From positions 62,001 through 126,000 of the forward strand of contig NZ_BAYB01000004.1 of the NCBI RefSeq assembly GCF_000685035.1: a DNA stretch of 64,000 nucleotides, written 5' to 3'. Both the position numbers and the translations under genes were made by a program. Under the pieces are notes generated by a model, which had not been told where the DNA came from, made no database searches, and saw only the letters and a program-made list of their open reading frames with translations. The DNA comes from Paraburkholderia ferrariae NBRC 106233 (GTDB lineage Bacteria; Pseudomonadota; Gammaproteobacteria; Burkholderiales; Burkholderiaceae). Shown here piece after piece: positions 49,830-58,372 of the stretch (position 1 is its first letter; each line of letters begins with the position of its first letter).

Positions 49830-50160
49830 CTGAATTGGGACTCCGCTCGAATGCCAGCGCAGGGCTGACTCCACGCCGGATGTGACGGGCGGTGTCGGTG
49901 ATTCACGGTCGCGTGGCTCTGGTCGTGTCGGAGCTGCTCCTCCGAAATAGTGAGGTTTTTTCCGGGAGCCGAATGCTGGGGCAAGAATCGACCGGTGGTT
50001 GCTGGCGGGTGGGAACTGCAGGGTAACCACGGGACGTTCGCGACCGTGGGCCAGCCTGCACCGTAGCAATGTTTCTCCTGACCGTATGTTTGATGTGATT
50101 ACGGCAGCACGCTAGTCTGGGGCTGTCCGGCGGCACCCGGACATCGTCAGGAGGACCAGC
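49830..50160. other. Intergenic region between integrase and AlpA-like gene
   Basis: 331 bases with no supported gene. An AGGAGG ribosome binding site for the following gene lies at its end, and a promoter for it presumably lies inside. No repeat of the tRNA 3' end was seen here. Confidence 0.35.
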
Positions 50161-50394
50161 GTGATGAACGACGAGCATATTGGCGGCCACGAAAGCGCGA
50201 AGTCGCGCCTTATTCGCCTCCCTGAAGTGCGCATGCGAGTGAGCCTGGGGGCGAGCACAGTCTACCGGTATCTGGCAGCAGGCAAGTTTCCAAGGCCAGT
50301 CGAGATTGGCGGCGGAAGGGTAGCGTGGTATGAAAGCGAGATTGACGCATGGATCGCAAGCCGCAAGGTGGCGGGCACCCGTGTGTCAAGATGA
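50161..50394 (+). CDS. AlpA-family excisionase-like regulator
   Basis: A 77-residue protein with the AlpA pattern: RLIRLPEVRMRVSLGASTVY, AGKFPRPVEIGGGRVAWYES and EIDAWIASRK. AlpA proteins are small winged-helix regulators that control the integrase or excision of P4-type islands. The start is GTG at 50161 or the ATG three bases later; AGGAGG precedes both. Confidence 0.85.
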   Translation: MMNDEHIGGHESAKSRLIRLPEVRMRVSLGASTVYRYLAAGKFPRPVEIGGGRVAWYESEIDAWIASRKVAGTRVSR

Positions 50395-50563
50395 TCCGTC
50401 CGACGCACGCTCGCTACGTCATGGCAGGCTTCATGCTCTGTCGAGTCGGGCGGTGGGCGTGGGCTGACTCCGGCCCGAACATGCGGTAGGGCACAGCCGT
50501 GGATGGTCCATGCAGCCCCGAGGCCGGGTTGTTACCGCAGGCGCGGCCCGACGGCCTCATGAG

Positions 50564-51460
50564 CTATTCGACGATTATATATTCGTTTGGAATCCGTATT
50601 GTCCTGACTGCCCCGGCGTCGGGGAATGATATGACTCTGTTCTTGCCGAATCCGTTAAACAGCACGACAGTGCCGTCAAACCTCGTGTAGTCAGCGAGAC
50701 TCGCGTGCTCCGCGGGCACCAGGTTTTTCGGCAACATCAGTGCGTACGGCGACTTGACGTAGATCGTGGGGTGCTCGATCCGTATCTTGCCGAAGCGCAT
50801 GGCTGCGTCCAGAAGCTGGCCGGATACATGACCCAGAAGAAGCGGCATGACGACAATGGCAGCGAGGCTGAACCACTGGCTGCGCCGCAGATGCTCGGGG
50901 TTGCCGAGCTTCGAGAGCTTGTCCTTCTCTTCTGTATGCAGGATGGCGTTCTGGACGGAGTGGATGGCACGCAGCTTCTTTCCTGAAGAGTGGAAGATGG
51001 AATAAAAAAAATACAGCGCGATCGACAGCAGCGGAAGGTTCCAGTATGCAGTCTGTTCCTGTTTTCCGAAGGCGAGGATCAGGATGACGGCCAAGATCGC
51101 GAACAGAAGGGTGATCCAGTCAAAGGGCGCCAATTCATGCGCGGGAGGCCTTTTTCGTTTGCTGAATCGATTCAGGGTTTTAATGAATGCATTAAACGGT
51201 ATGCGTACTAATGGCGAAAAGAATATACCCAACGAGACGAGGCAGGCTACAAAGAAGGCGTAGACGATGCCAAAGCAACCCGCTGCCATGAGAAATAGCG
51301 CACCGTCTCCAATGGACAGATCCTGCGGAAAGTAGCCGATTTTCAGTGAGTACGCGACGATGCAAATACCACCAGTAAAAATACCAAGCTTGGTGAGGGT
51401 AGTTGCAGTCCTGGCCATACTGTCAAGGCCGGTGGGAAAAGCGAACTCAGGTATTTTCAT
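50564..51460 (-). CDS. Multi-pass membrane protein of unknown function
   Basis: A 298-residue protein with about five membrane segments (residues about 20-40, 52-82, 112-130, 137-155 and 200-218) and a C-terminal soluble part of about 80 residues. A charged loop (about 160-190) lies before the last segment. No family recognised. The base composition is lower in GC than the adjacent core. It is isolated on the minus strand within the island. Confidence 0.6.
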   Translation of the reverse strand: MKIPEFAFPTGLDSMARTATTLTKLGIFTGGICIVAYSLKIGYFPQDLSIGDGALFLMAAGCFGIVYAFFVACLVSLGIFFSPLVRIPFNAFIKTLNRFSKRKRPPAHELAPFDWITLLFAILAVILILAFGKQEQTAYWNLPLLSIALYFFYSIFHSSGKKLRAIHSVQNAILHTEEKDKLSKLGNPEHLRRSQWFSLAAIVVMPLLLGHVSGQLLDAAMRFGKIRIEHPTIYVKSPYALMLPKNLVPAEHASLADYTRFDGTVVLFNGFGKNRVISFPDAGAVRTIRIPNEYIIVE

Positions 51461-52060
51461 TTTCTGGTCTGGTCCTTGTCAGGCAGATTTGTAACTGCTT
51501 TTTCGGCAGGCCCAGGGAATAGCTTTAGCGAATTCAGCAAGGCGTGTGGGGATTACTCACAATGCATAGTCGGTCGCTGCGCTGGTAGTCACTTGCCCTG
51601 ATCGACCTGTTTACCGGATACGCGCTGGGTGCGGCGTGGATTGTGCTGGGATTCTTATGGATTTCGGGCAGGATCGGTTGGTGCAGGTCTGTCTCGAGCT
51701 CGGATTTGCGAATGGCAGTCGCTGCTGTTTGCGAGTTGTGGTCGCAGGCGTCGCCGTGGGAATTACGAGGCCGGAGAATTATCGGACCCCGGTGTCGGGG
51801 TGCGCAAAGGAGCGACGGGTCGCCGGATCTTGAGAGCATCGGGCAGCCTCAGATAAGGCGGACCCTGCCGTTTTTCGCAGTTGATATTTCGTCTGAGAAA
51901 ACCGAAAAAAGATACGTGGGTGGAGCCCGATAACTCCGTCACGGATGTCCATCATGATTGACCCGTGGCCGGAGAAGCCAGGCCTTTTCCCATTCGCACG
52001 GGATAGAGAAAAGGGGTAGCGGCAACCTCATAGGCATGTGCATTTGAGACAAGGAATATC
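51461..52060. other. Gene-poor stretch of the island
   Basis: 600 bases without a supported gene. It contains short open frames on both strands with no family resemblance and visible AT-rich pockets. It may hold decayed sequence and promoters. No IS ends, repeats or RNA genes were recognised. Confidence 0.4.
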
Positions 52061-52627
52061 ATGAAAGAGGTCGATGCATGGACAGTCGCTGCGATGGAGA
52101 GCGCCCCACCGATTTCGTCTGCAAACGCTGCTCCCGATCAGCGTTTGCGGCGGGCCGAAGCAGAGGTCCATCGGCTAACCCGATGCATGGCGATGAAGGA
52201 CCAGCAACTTTGCGAGTTGCGCAGAGCACTTGCGCATTCGGCGACTGTTCATTATTCATTCGAAGATCGCCTGCAGCGTGAACTCGAGTCGCTGCGGATC
52301 GCGATGCTTGTGGACAATCCATTGGACGAACGGGATGAAGCCGGTGGTGGCTCTACGGCGGAGGGCATCGTCGTCAGACTGCCCTACATGACTTCGATAC
52401 TGTCGGTCCTGTTCGACGCAATGCATACGTTCTGGGCGGAATGCGATCACGATCATTTCCCGAAGTCTGCGACCGTCGCGCGCGCGATCGACGAGCGCCT
52501 GGGCCTGAGCTCACAGGCGAATGGAGAGGCCTCGCGTAGCGCCCAAGCCTACGCGTCGGCGATCAGACCGGACTGGATCAAGGAGGGCGATAACCGGCAC
52601 CATTGCCGCCCTGCAGGGATGCGCTAA
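52061..52627 (+). CDS. Hypothetical coiled-coil protein
   Basis: A 188-residue soluble protein. Residues about 25-85 are heptad-like (RLRRAEAEVHRLTRCMAMKD, CELRRALAHS, LQRELESLRIAML), followed by an acidic/Gly linker and a helical domain (YMTSILSVLFDAMHTFWAEC). No family recognised. It converges on luxI with two bases between stops. Similar small proteins accompany P4-type islands, but its role is unknown. Confidence 0.55.
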   Translation: MKEVDAWTVAAMESAPPISSANAAPDQRLRRAEAEVHRLTRCMAMKDQQLCELRRALAHSATVHYSFEDRLQRELESLRIAMLVDNPLDERDEAGGGSTAEGIVVRLPYMTSILSVLFDAMHTFWAECDHDHFPKSATVARAIDERLGLSSQANGEASRSAQAYASAIRPDWIKEGDNRHHCRPAGMR

Positions 52628-52629
52628 TG

Positions 52630-53394
52630 TTAGACGCCAGTCGTCCGGATTGTCGCCTGCGCGCGCATTGTTTCGCTACCGCTTGCTGTGAGAGGTTCAT
52701 CGCCATTGGTGTACGGAGAATGCGCACCCGCGTCGGTGCGACGCGAATCAAACGACAAACCGGTGTGAGGAGATGAAAGCTGGCCGAAACGGGTGATAGA
52801 GTCCAGGAGCGTGACAGGATCGCACCGGAGTTTGTGGAACGTGGCAGCTTCCACATCGATTGAGCACGCAACGATATCGACGGTGCTCGGGGCCGTGCGA
52901 GCGCCGATATCCCGCAGATCGAGTCCGAAGCGCCGGTACAGACGTGCAACGGGGCGCGAGACCACGCCAATCAGGCGCTTGGCGTCGAACGAGCGGGCAA
53001 GCGCCATCGCGTATGGGAGCAACGACATGCCCGAGTTTAAGCCGGTTCGAGGGTCTGCCAGTCCTGACGCAGCAAATCGCGACAGCTCCCAGATCGAAGG
53101 TGACGAAATCAGCGAGCCAGGGCCAGTAAGTTCCGGAAACACGTCGCGGAGCAGATAGCGCCCCGTAGTCGGCATGAGCCGCGCGCAACCGCAAACCTCT
53201 TCGTCTGCGGACAGTGCGACCAGGTGTACGGTACTGCCTCCGTCGAATTCATCCCATTCGCTCGTCGCATCGTGGGACACGCCGGGTATTTCCCAGTGCA
53301 GACGCTGGACAAAGACCTTGTGGCGGAAGGCTCCGAGATGGTGACGGATATCCGATGGCAGGTCATCAAGCCTGCCGGCAAGGATGTGTGACAT
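52630..53394 (-). CDS. luxI: Acyl-homoserine-lactone synthase (LuxI family)
   Basis: A 254-residue protein that makes an AHL signal from SAM and an acyl-ACP. Invariant LuxI residues are visible: R24, F28 and W34 in FRHKVFVQRLHWEIP, D48 and D51 in EWDEFDG, the CARLMP Arg, and E and R in SIWELSRF. The C-terminal 45 residues extend beyond the usual length. No other gene lies between it and luxR. The acyl chain it uses cannot be predicted here. Confidence 0.93.
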   Translation of the reverse strand: MSHILAGRLDDLPSDIRHHLGAFRHKVFVQRLHWEIPGVSHDATSEWDEFDGGSTVHLVALSADEEVCGCARLMPTTGRYLLRDVFPELTGPGSLISSPSIWELSRFAASGLADPRTGLNSGMSLLPYAMALARSFDAKRLIGVVSRPVARLYRRFGLDLRDIGARTAPSTVDIVACSIDVEAATFHKLRCDPVTLLDSITRFGQLSSPHTGLSFDSRRTDAGAHSPYTNGDEPLTASGSETMRAQATIRTTGV

Positions 53395-53560
53395 GGGCTT
53401 CTCCTGATGTTAGCCGTTGATGCGACGCTATCAGCGTGTATGTGGCCCAGAAACTCGGAGCTTTGGGAGGGTGTCGACAAGTACGTGCGAGCGTGCACGA
53501 ACGCACGCCGGATATACGGCGACGGGCTGAACGTGCGCTGGAATTGCAGGACAGACAGAT

Positions 53561-54349
53561 TCAGGGTTTTATGATGCCCAGTACGGTCGCGTGGACTGCA
53601 GCGGCCGTCCTGCTGCGGATGTTGAGAGCCTCCATCGCCAGGTCGATGTGGTAGTCAACGGTATAGCGCGAGCGCCCGAGGATTTCGCCAATCTCGGCCG
53701 AGGTTTTCCCCCGGGCGACCCAGGTGAGGCATTCGAGCTGACGTGGTGTAAGCAGGTGTGCCGCTCTTCTTGAAGGTATCTGCGCAAGGCGATGCAGTTC
53801 GAAGTGAAACTGCGCGCTGATCAGGTATGCCAGCCGGGAGTTGATTGCGTCGTTGACGGAATGCGGAGGGCCGGACAGGTTGAACAGAAGAATGCTGCCA
53901 TCCGACTGGTGGAGCGGGATACTGAGTCCCGCGGGTAGCCCGGCCTCTCTCGCTTCGTCGAGCAGACGAAGCTCGGCCTTGTTCAACCCGGCGATGTCGT
54001 GCCACCGGTAGGGCACCGACTGGAAAAACGCGGCCCGATGAACGGGGTCGGTAGACGCATAGTCCCGACGCTGGTAGTGCCGCACCCACTCCTGCGGATA
54101 GTGTGAGCCGATCATCTCGAGCACCGTTCGCCGGTTGCTTGTCGAACGGCTCCGTGTAACGCGGCTGATCACGTAATTCGGGAAGCCGAGTTTCCCAGCC
54201 ACATTGCCGAAAGATTCGACGAGGGAAGGAATGTCGGTGGCACGTGCGAGACGCACGACCGGCGCCGGCGCGCCAGTTTGCAGACGATCGTATCTGGGTG
54301 AGGGCCTGTGCTGTCCCTTTTTTGAACGGCGTCGAGACACATGTTCCAT
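53561..54349 (-). CDS. luxR: LuxR-family quorum-sensing regulator
   Basis: A 262-residue regulator. The autoinducer-binding domain keeps the conserved W, Y, D, P and W residues (EWVRHYQRRDYASTDPVHRA, then PYRWHDIAG) and the Gly of the pocket (AGLSIPLH). The C-terminal HTH is complete (LTPRQLECLTWVARGKTSAE, then ILGRSRYTVDYHI). It lies directly upstream of luxI on the same strand with 166 bases between. A biosynthetic gene cluster lies upstream of both, so control of that cluster is likely. Confidence 0.93.
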   Translation of the reverse strand: MEHVSRRRSKKGQHRPSPRYDRLQTGAPAPVVRLARATDIPSLVESFGNVAGKLGFPNYVISRVTRSRSTSNRRTVLEMIGSHYPQEWVRHYQRRDYASTDPVHRAAFFQSVPYRWHDIAGLNKAELRLLDEAREAGLPAGLSIPLHQSDGSILLFNLSGPPHSVNDAINSRLAYLISAQFHFELHRLAQIPSRRAAHLLTPRQLECLTWVARGKTSAEIGEILGRSRYTVDYHIDLAMEALNIRSRTAAAVHATVLGIIKP

Positions 54350-54653
54350 GTTCGCTACCTTGGCGCTGTCCCACAGCGTCTGGAACGCCAGGGGTCACAT
54401 GAGAACGCGGCCTGCGCGCAACGACGGTGCGGTTCATGCGACACGCGTTTCCGGCGGTCAGAGGCCAGTCAGAAGCCCGCATACGATTGCCGCAGATTAC
54501 GGCACCAACAATGGCCAACTGGACGTGCATTCGTCCGGGCGCATTCAACTTTTATTATAGTCTGCAGATTGCCGCCGGATGGTTCATGCAAGCGATTGCG
54601 GCTAATTTCCGCGCGACTGGGGCAAGCGGACGAAGTGGGGCTGAGTTGGTCGG
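54350..54653. promoter_or_regulatory. Region between the KASIII pair and luxR
   Basis: 304 bases with no supported gene, presumably holding the luxR promoter. It includes an AT-rich TTTTATTATA segment near 54548. I looked for a lux-box-like 20-base dyad here and upstream of luxI and found no clear match. Confidence 0.4.
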
Positions 54654-55580
54654 CTAATGGACCAGCAGCGCTGCTGCTGAAAACCCTCCGACGCCCCGTG
54701 CAAAGAGCAGGAGCGGCTTATCTGGCACCAGTCCATGACATTGGGCAAGATTGATGAACGCGTCGCTGACGGTGACGTGGCCAATACGGGCAAAATTCTC
54801 TGCGAAAAGCCGGTCCTGTGGGATCCGAAGTGAATCGAGCAGGCCGTGCCACGCAGGCAGATCGAGGTGGTGGGGCAGGATCTTCTGAATGTCGCCCGGT
54901 TTGAAATGTGTCAGCTGCACTGTGTCAGTGATCAGTCGTCGCGCCGTGAAGAAGTTCTGCGCCGCCAGGCGCGGCTGGTCATTTGCCAGTACCCCACGCC
55001 AACCTTGGCCGCTGGCGTGTGTCGCGATCGCGAGCAGGCGGTTAACGGCGGCGTCGCGCTCCACGAATGCAGCAAACGCACCGTCGCCCAGAATTCCTTC
55101 TGCTTTCATTAACCTCTCAGAGTCGAGCGGCATCACGTCGGCGCCGACAAGCAGGACCCGTTTCATGTGGGGCCGCGCAATGAACATCGCGCGAATCACG
55201 CGCAATGCGCCAAGTGCGGATGCACAGTGCTGCTGCGCGAACGAGAAAGCTTCCGCGTTCGTGAAGCCGAACCGGTCACAGAGCAGGCCGGGCAGCGACT
55301 GCGGTGGTGGCGCGATGCTGCCTTGGAGCGTGTGCACGTAGACGATGCAGTCGACTTCACGAGGTGAGATACTGGAGGCGAGCAGAAGACGCTGGATAGC
55401 GCTGGCCGCAAGTCCAATTGCGGTCTGTCCGTTCGCATTGCGGTAGTAACGCATCCCGGCCCGCTCCAGGTTCTGCACGGTGGCGGTCTTCTGCCGGGTT
55501 CGCTTTCCCCAGTCCCGGACGTCGTCGACACGCTGGGGAAGATGAAAGGCGACGTGCGGTATCCCGAGATCGGGGATCAT
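54654..55580 (-). CDS. KASIII-like condensing enzyme, Cys-containing subunit (pair 1)
   Basis: A 308-residue thiolase-fold protein. The start is the ATG at 55580, which overlaps the stop of the preceding gene as ATGA. The nucleophile is C119 in FAQQHCASAL. The catalytic His candidate is H237/H238 (ILPHHLDLPAW). At the Asn position of ordinary KASIII (GN) it has Gly-His (RIGHVTVSD). A Cys-His dyad without Asn is what PqsC has. Its upstream neighbour is the Cys-less partner, so a heterodimer is likely. Last enzyme gene before luxR. Confidence 0.88.
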   Translation of the reverse strand: MIPDLGIPHVAFHLPQRVDDVRDWGKRTRQKTATVQNLERAGMRYYRNANGQTAIGLAASAIQRLLLASSISPREVDCIVYVHTLQGSIAPPPQSLPGLLCDRFGFTNAEAFSFAQQHCASALGALRVIRAMFIARPHMKRVLLVGADVMPLDSERLMKAEGILGDGAFAAFVERDAAVNRLLAIATHASGQGWRGVLANDQPRLAAQNFFTARRLITDTVQLTHFKPGDIQKILPHHLDLPAWHGLLDSLRIPQDRLFAENFARIGHVTVSDAFINLAQCHGLVPDKPLLLFARGVGGFSAAALLVH

Positions 55581-56641
55581 GAGACGGACCGGACACCGTC
55601 CCGCCAATAGAGGGAGGGCGTTCCGCACAATTCCAGCAGAGCCGTGCCGATAAAGCCGCGGGTGCCGTAGCTCCATAGCAGCAGGCGGCGTCGCTGGCGA
55701 CCGGTGGCACGGGTGAGCGCCTGCGCAAGTCTTACGATGGATTCGGCCGCGCCGAGATGAACGCAAACCGCATGCTCCACTCGGGCATCGGGTCGGTTGA
55801 GAAGCTCCCCTACTGCACGTGTGAGCGACGGAGTGCCCGGATGCCCAATGACCTCGTGAATATCCTCGTGACGGAGGTCGTGCCGGGCGAGCAGGAATTC
55901 GATCATCGAAACCAGGGCGAATCTGGGTGCATCGGGGATCCCAGATGCAAGGGTCCCGATGTCAACGGGAACCTGCCGGGTTACAGCATCGAGCAGTTGC
56001 AGGTTAGCTCCTGCCTGGTGGTTCCTTTCGATCAGCAGCGCACCTGCGGCATCACCGTGCACGATGCCGGGTCCGCACATTCTGGAAAACGGTGGACGCC
56101 ACTTTTCCGCGGCGACAATGAGTATCGTGTGGATGTCCGGCTCGGCGATGAACAGGTCGGATGCGATCCGCAATGCTGTGAATGGCGATACACCGTGTTG
56201 CTGCGAGATCGAAAAAGGAAAGCATGGTGTACCGACTTCGGCACACAGGCGTCCGGCAATCGTGGTTGAAACGTGTTCATCAAGGCTGCTGTGACAGAAC
56301 ACTATGACCTCCACTGGTCGTGAGTGCGGCGGGCGTGCGTGACAGATCGCTTTTGTCACTTTTGCGGCGAGCCCTGACAGATCGGTAACGGTCTCAACCG
56401 GCACCTTGCAGTTCATCTCGGGCGTTACCAGACCCGCTAGGTGCACGGGGGGCGAACCGGCGTTCTCCACACCCGGCCATGCCTCCAGCCAGTGCCCGTA
56501 GTCGGGGTGCCAGGACCGCATCCAGGCGTCCCAGCCGGGATGCCCGGTCGCGCGCAGCGACGACTCTATTGCCGTCCATCGGGACAGGGGGAGGGCGTCT
56601 GGCACCCAGGCCGTCACTGCGGTGATGACGGGCGGCTTCAT
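55577..56641 (-). CDS. KASIII-like protein lacking the catalytic Cys (pair 1 partner)
   Basis: A 354-residue thiolase-fold protein. The segment ISQQHGVSPF aligns with QQHCAS of its neighbour, with Gly150 replacing the nucleophile. A His near 267 remains (EVIGHPGTPS). The fold is otherwise kept (HSSLDEHVSTTIAGRLCAEV, LIVAAEKWRPPFSRM, HGDAAGALLIER). This matches non-catalytic partners such as PqsB. It overlaps both the GNAT gene upstream and the Cys-bearing gene downstream by ATGA, so expression is coupled. Confidence 0.85.
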   Translation of the reverse strand: MKPPVITAVTAWVPDALPLSRWTAIESSLRATGHPGWDAWMRSWHPDYGHWLEAWPGVENAGSPPVHLAGLVTPEMNCKVPVETVTDLSGLAAKVTKAICHARPPHSRPVEVIVFCHSSLDEHVSTTIAGRLCAEVGTPCFPFSISQQHGVSPFTALRIASDLFIAEPDIHTILIVAAEKWRPPFSRMCGPGIVHGDAAGALLIERNHQAGANLQLLDAVTRQVPVDIGTLASGIPDAPRFALVSMIEFLLARHDLRHEDIHEVIGHPGTPSLTRAVGELLNRPDARVEHAVCVHLGAAESIVRLAQALTRATGRQRRRLLLWSYGTRGFIGTALLELCGTPSLYWRDGVRSVS

Positions 56642-57246
56642 GCGCCACGCTGGGGTGAGCCGGTGTCGGCGGCGAGATCGGCCGGCAGCAGGTCATAGTG
56701 TACGCGTCCATACCGCGAGCCATGCATGACGTGGCAATCGCGCTGCAGCCCGACGAGGCGAAAGCCGATCCGCTCGAGCAGGTGTCGCGAGCGCACGTTG
56801 CACTCTACGGCCCACGCGGTGATGCAATGCAGCCGGTCGGCTTCGAACGCCTCGCGCAGCAGCCTGGTGGACGCGGTAAATGTCATGTCCCTGCAGGCTG
56901 GTCGGCGGCTGTCGCGCAGCACCCAAAATGAGCCGGTGCCGAATGCATGCGCCAGGTCGCTGGCGGCCACGAGGCCGCTTGCGGCCTCGTGGCCCGCGGG
57001 CCCAAACATGCGTATGCGGTGCCGACCGCCTTGGATCATGAACCGCACGGCCGGCACGGAAAGCGTTTGTCGGCCCTGCCCGAAATCGAACCACTGGTTG
57101 ATGTGCTGTTCGGCGAGCCAGGCAGCAATGTCATTGACATCGTCCGAGTCGGGCTCCCGAAGCCAGCATGAACCGGATTCTCCGCCCGTCTGGTGGGATC
57201 CGTCAGTGCGATGTGCGGGTTCGGCAGCCGGGTCCTGGCTGCTCAC
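56638..57246 (-). CDS. GNAT-family acyltransferase
   Basis: A 202-residue GNAT. After an N-terminal segment of about 30 residues, the fold runs to the end (RMFGPAGHEAASGLVAASDL, MTFTASTRLLREAFEADRLH, AWAVECNVRSRHLLERIGFR). The last segment is the usual CoA-binding/C-terminal GNAT pattern. It would transfer an acyl group to an amine. It starts one base from the preceding dehydrogenase stop and overlaps the following KASIII-like gene, so it belongs to the pathway. Confidence 0.85.
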   Translation of the reverse strand: MSSQDPAAEPAHRTDGSHQTGGESGSCWLREPDSDDVNDIAAWLAEQHINQWFDFGQGRQTLSVPAVRFMIQGGRHRIRMFGPAGHEAASGLVAASDLAHAFGTGSFWVLRDSRRPACRDMTFTASTRLLREAFEADRLHCITAWAVECNVRSRHLLERIGFRLVGLQRDCHVMHGSRYGRVHYDLLPADLAADTGSPQRGA

Positions 57247-57247
57247 G

Positions 57248-58348
57248 TCAACTCTCCCGCTGGTGGACGTCTGGCGCAGCGAGCGCGCCTAGTCCGGCTT
57301 CGAGCTTGATCAACAGCATCGCAAACCAGTGCATCGTCTGGAACCGTGCAGCGGGCGGCAGGCTTTCCACATAGCCATGACCGCCGCAAAGCTGCACAAG
57401 CTCGCGCGCAACGTCCAATGCCTCGGTGGCAATGTGGTGAGCCATGGACCGCACGGGCGCGATATCCGGCTGCGGATCGCGTGCTGCAATGGACCTGAGG
57501 AAAAGGTGAATGGTGTGCGCCGATATCAGCATGTCGGCGAGCCGTACGGCGACGAGCTGGTGCGCGGTAATTGGCTTGCGAAACGTCTGCCGGTAGGCGC
57601 TGTAGGCAAGGGCGAAGGTCACGCCCTGCTGGACGGCGCCCGACAGCAGCGCAGCAAAGTAGGTGGCTGCGTCGACAAGCCACTGCCGTACCAGATTGCC
57701 TTCTGCGGTCGCGCCGTTGGACACAACCCGCAGCGGCGTATCGCCTGCCGGCACAGTGGTGTATCGCTCGATGGAAAGCGGCCCTGGCAGGGCAACGGAG
57801 GAGCAACGCCCGGTGTCCCGCCTCTCGGTCAGCGTAGCGAGCACGAGCTGCGGACGTTCACCGTCCATCCGGACCATCATTGCCTGCGAGCATGCGTGCC
57901 GGCGCAACACCCAGAAACCCGAAGCGTCGACGTCAGGGATGCCCGGTGCGATCGACGTTGTGCCATCAAGGTAATGCTGGATATTATGATCGGGTAGCAG
58001 GTCGAGTGCACCGTATTTGCGCAGCGTCATCAGTGCGGCGCTGCTGAGTGTCAGTTCGGCGGCCCGTTCGAGCGGACCTGCTGCGAACTGCTCAATGACA
58101 AGTGCAAGGTCGTGCCGACTGATATCCATGCCGCCCCTCTGTTCCGGGAGGATCATGGTCGCGAGGTCGAGTGCCGCGGCAAGTCGGACCGTTTCGTCCC
58201 ACCGGGCGGAGTCAGGCGCGCCACCCAGCAGTGGCTCGAGGCGGTCACGCGCGAACTGTCTTGCGGCCGTAACCAGCCCCTGCTGCCCGTCGTTGAGTGC
58301 CCAGGATCCGGGCGCGAGGTCTGTGACCACGGATTGACGGAATGGCAT
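57248..58348 (-). CDS. Acyl-CoA dehydrogenase-family flavoenzyme
   Basis: A 366-residue protein. The N-terminal helical part ends in a typical PEQRGGMDISRHDLALVIEQ segment. The C-terminal part has YRQTFRKPITAHQLVAVRLA and LCGGHGYVESLPPAAR, both standard for the family. The usual YEGT end segment is missing. In biosynthetic clusters these enzymes introduce a double bond into a carrier-bound acyl or aminoacyl group. It sits between decarboxylase and GNAT. Confidence 0.88.
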   Translation of the reverse strand: MPFRQSVVTDLAPGSWALNDGQQGLVTAARQFARDRLEPLLGGAPDSARWDETVRLAAALDLATMILPEQRGGMDISRHDLALVIEQFAAGPLERAAELTLSSAALMTLRKYGALDLLPDHNIQHYLDGTTSIAPGIPDVDASGFWVLRRHACSQAMMVRMDGERPQLVLATLTERRDTGRCSSVALPGPLSIERYTTVPAGDTPLRVVSNGATAEGNLVRQWLVDAATYFAALLSGAVQQGVTFALAYSAYRQTFRKPITAHQLVAVRLADMLISAHTIHLFLRSIAARDPQPDIAPVRSMAHHIATEALDVARELVQLCGGHGYVESLPPAARFQTMHWFAMLLIKLEAGLGALAAPDVHQRES

Positions 58349-58372
58349 GACGTTTCTCCGGATGGTGAGGTG

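Noticed and set aside
51534..51933. Short frames on both strands in the island gap
   Set aside because: Mutually overlapping, no ribosome binding sites and no recognisable family.
53395..53600. Possible lux box near the end of luxR (CTG-N11-CAG)
   Set aside because: Spacing is off by one from the usual CTG-N10-CAG form and it lies mostly inside the luxR coding end.
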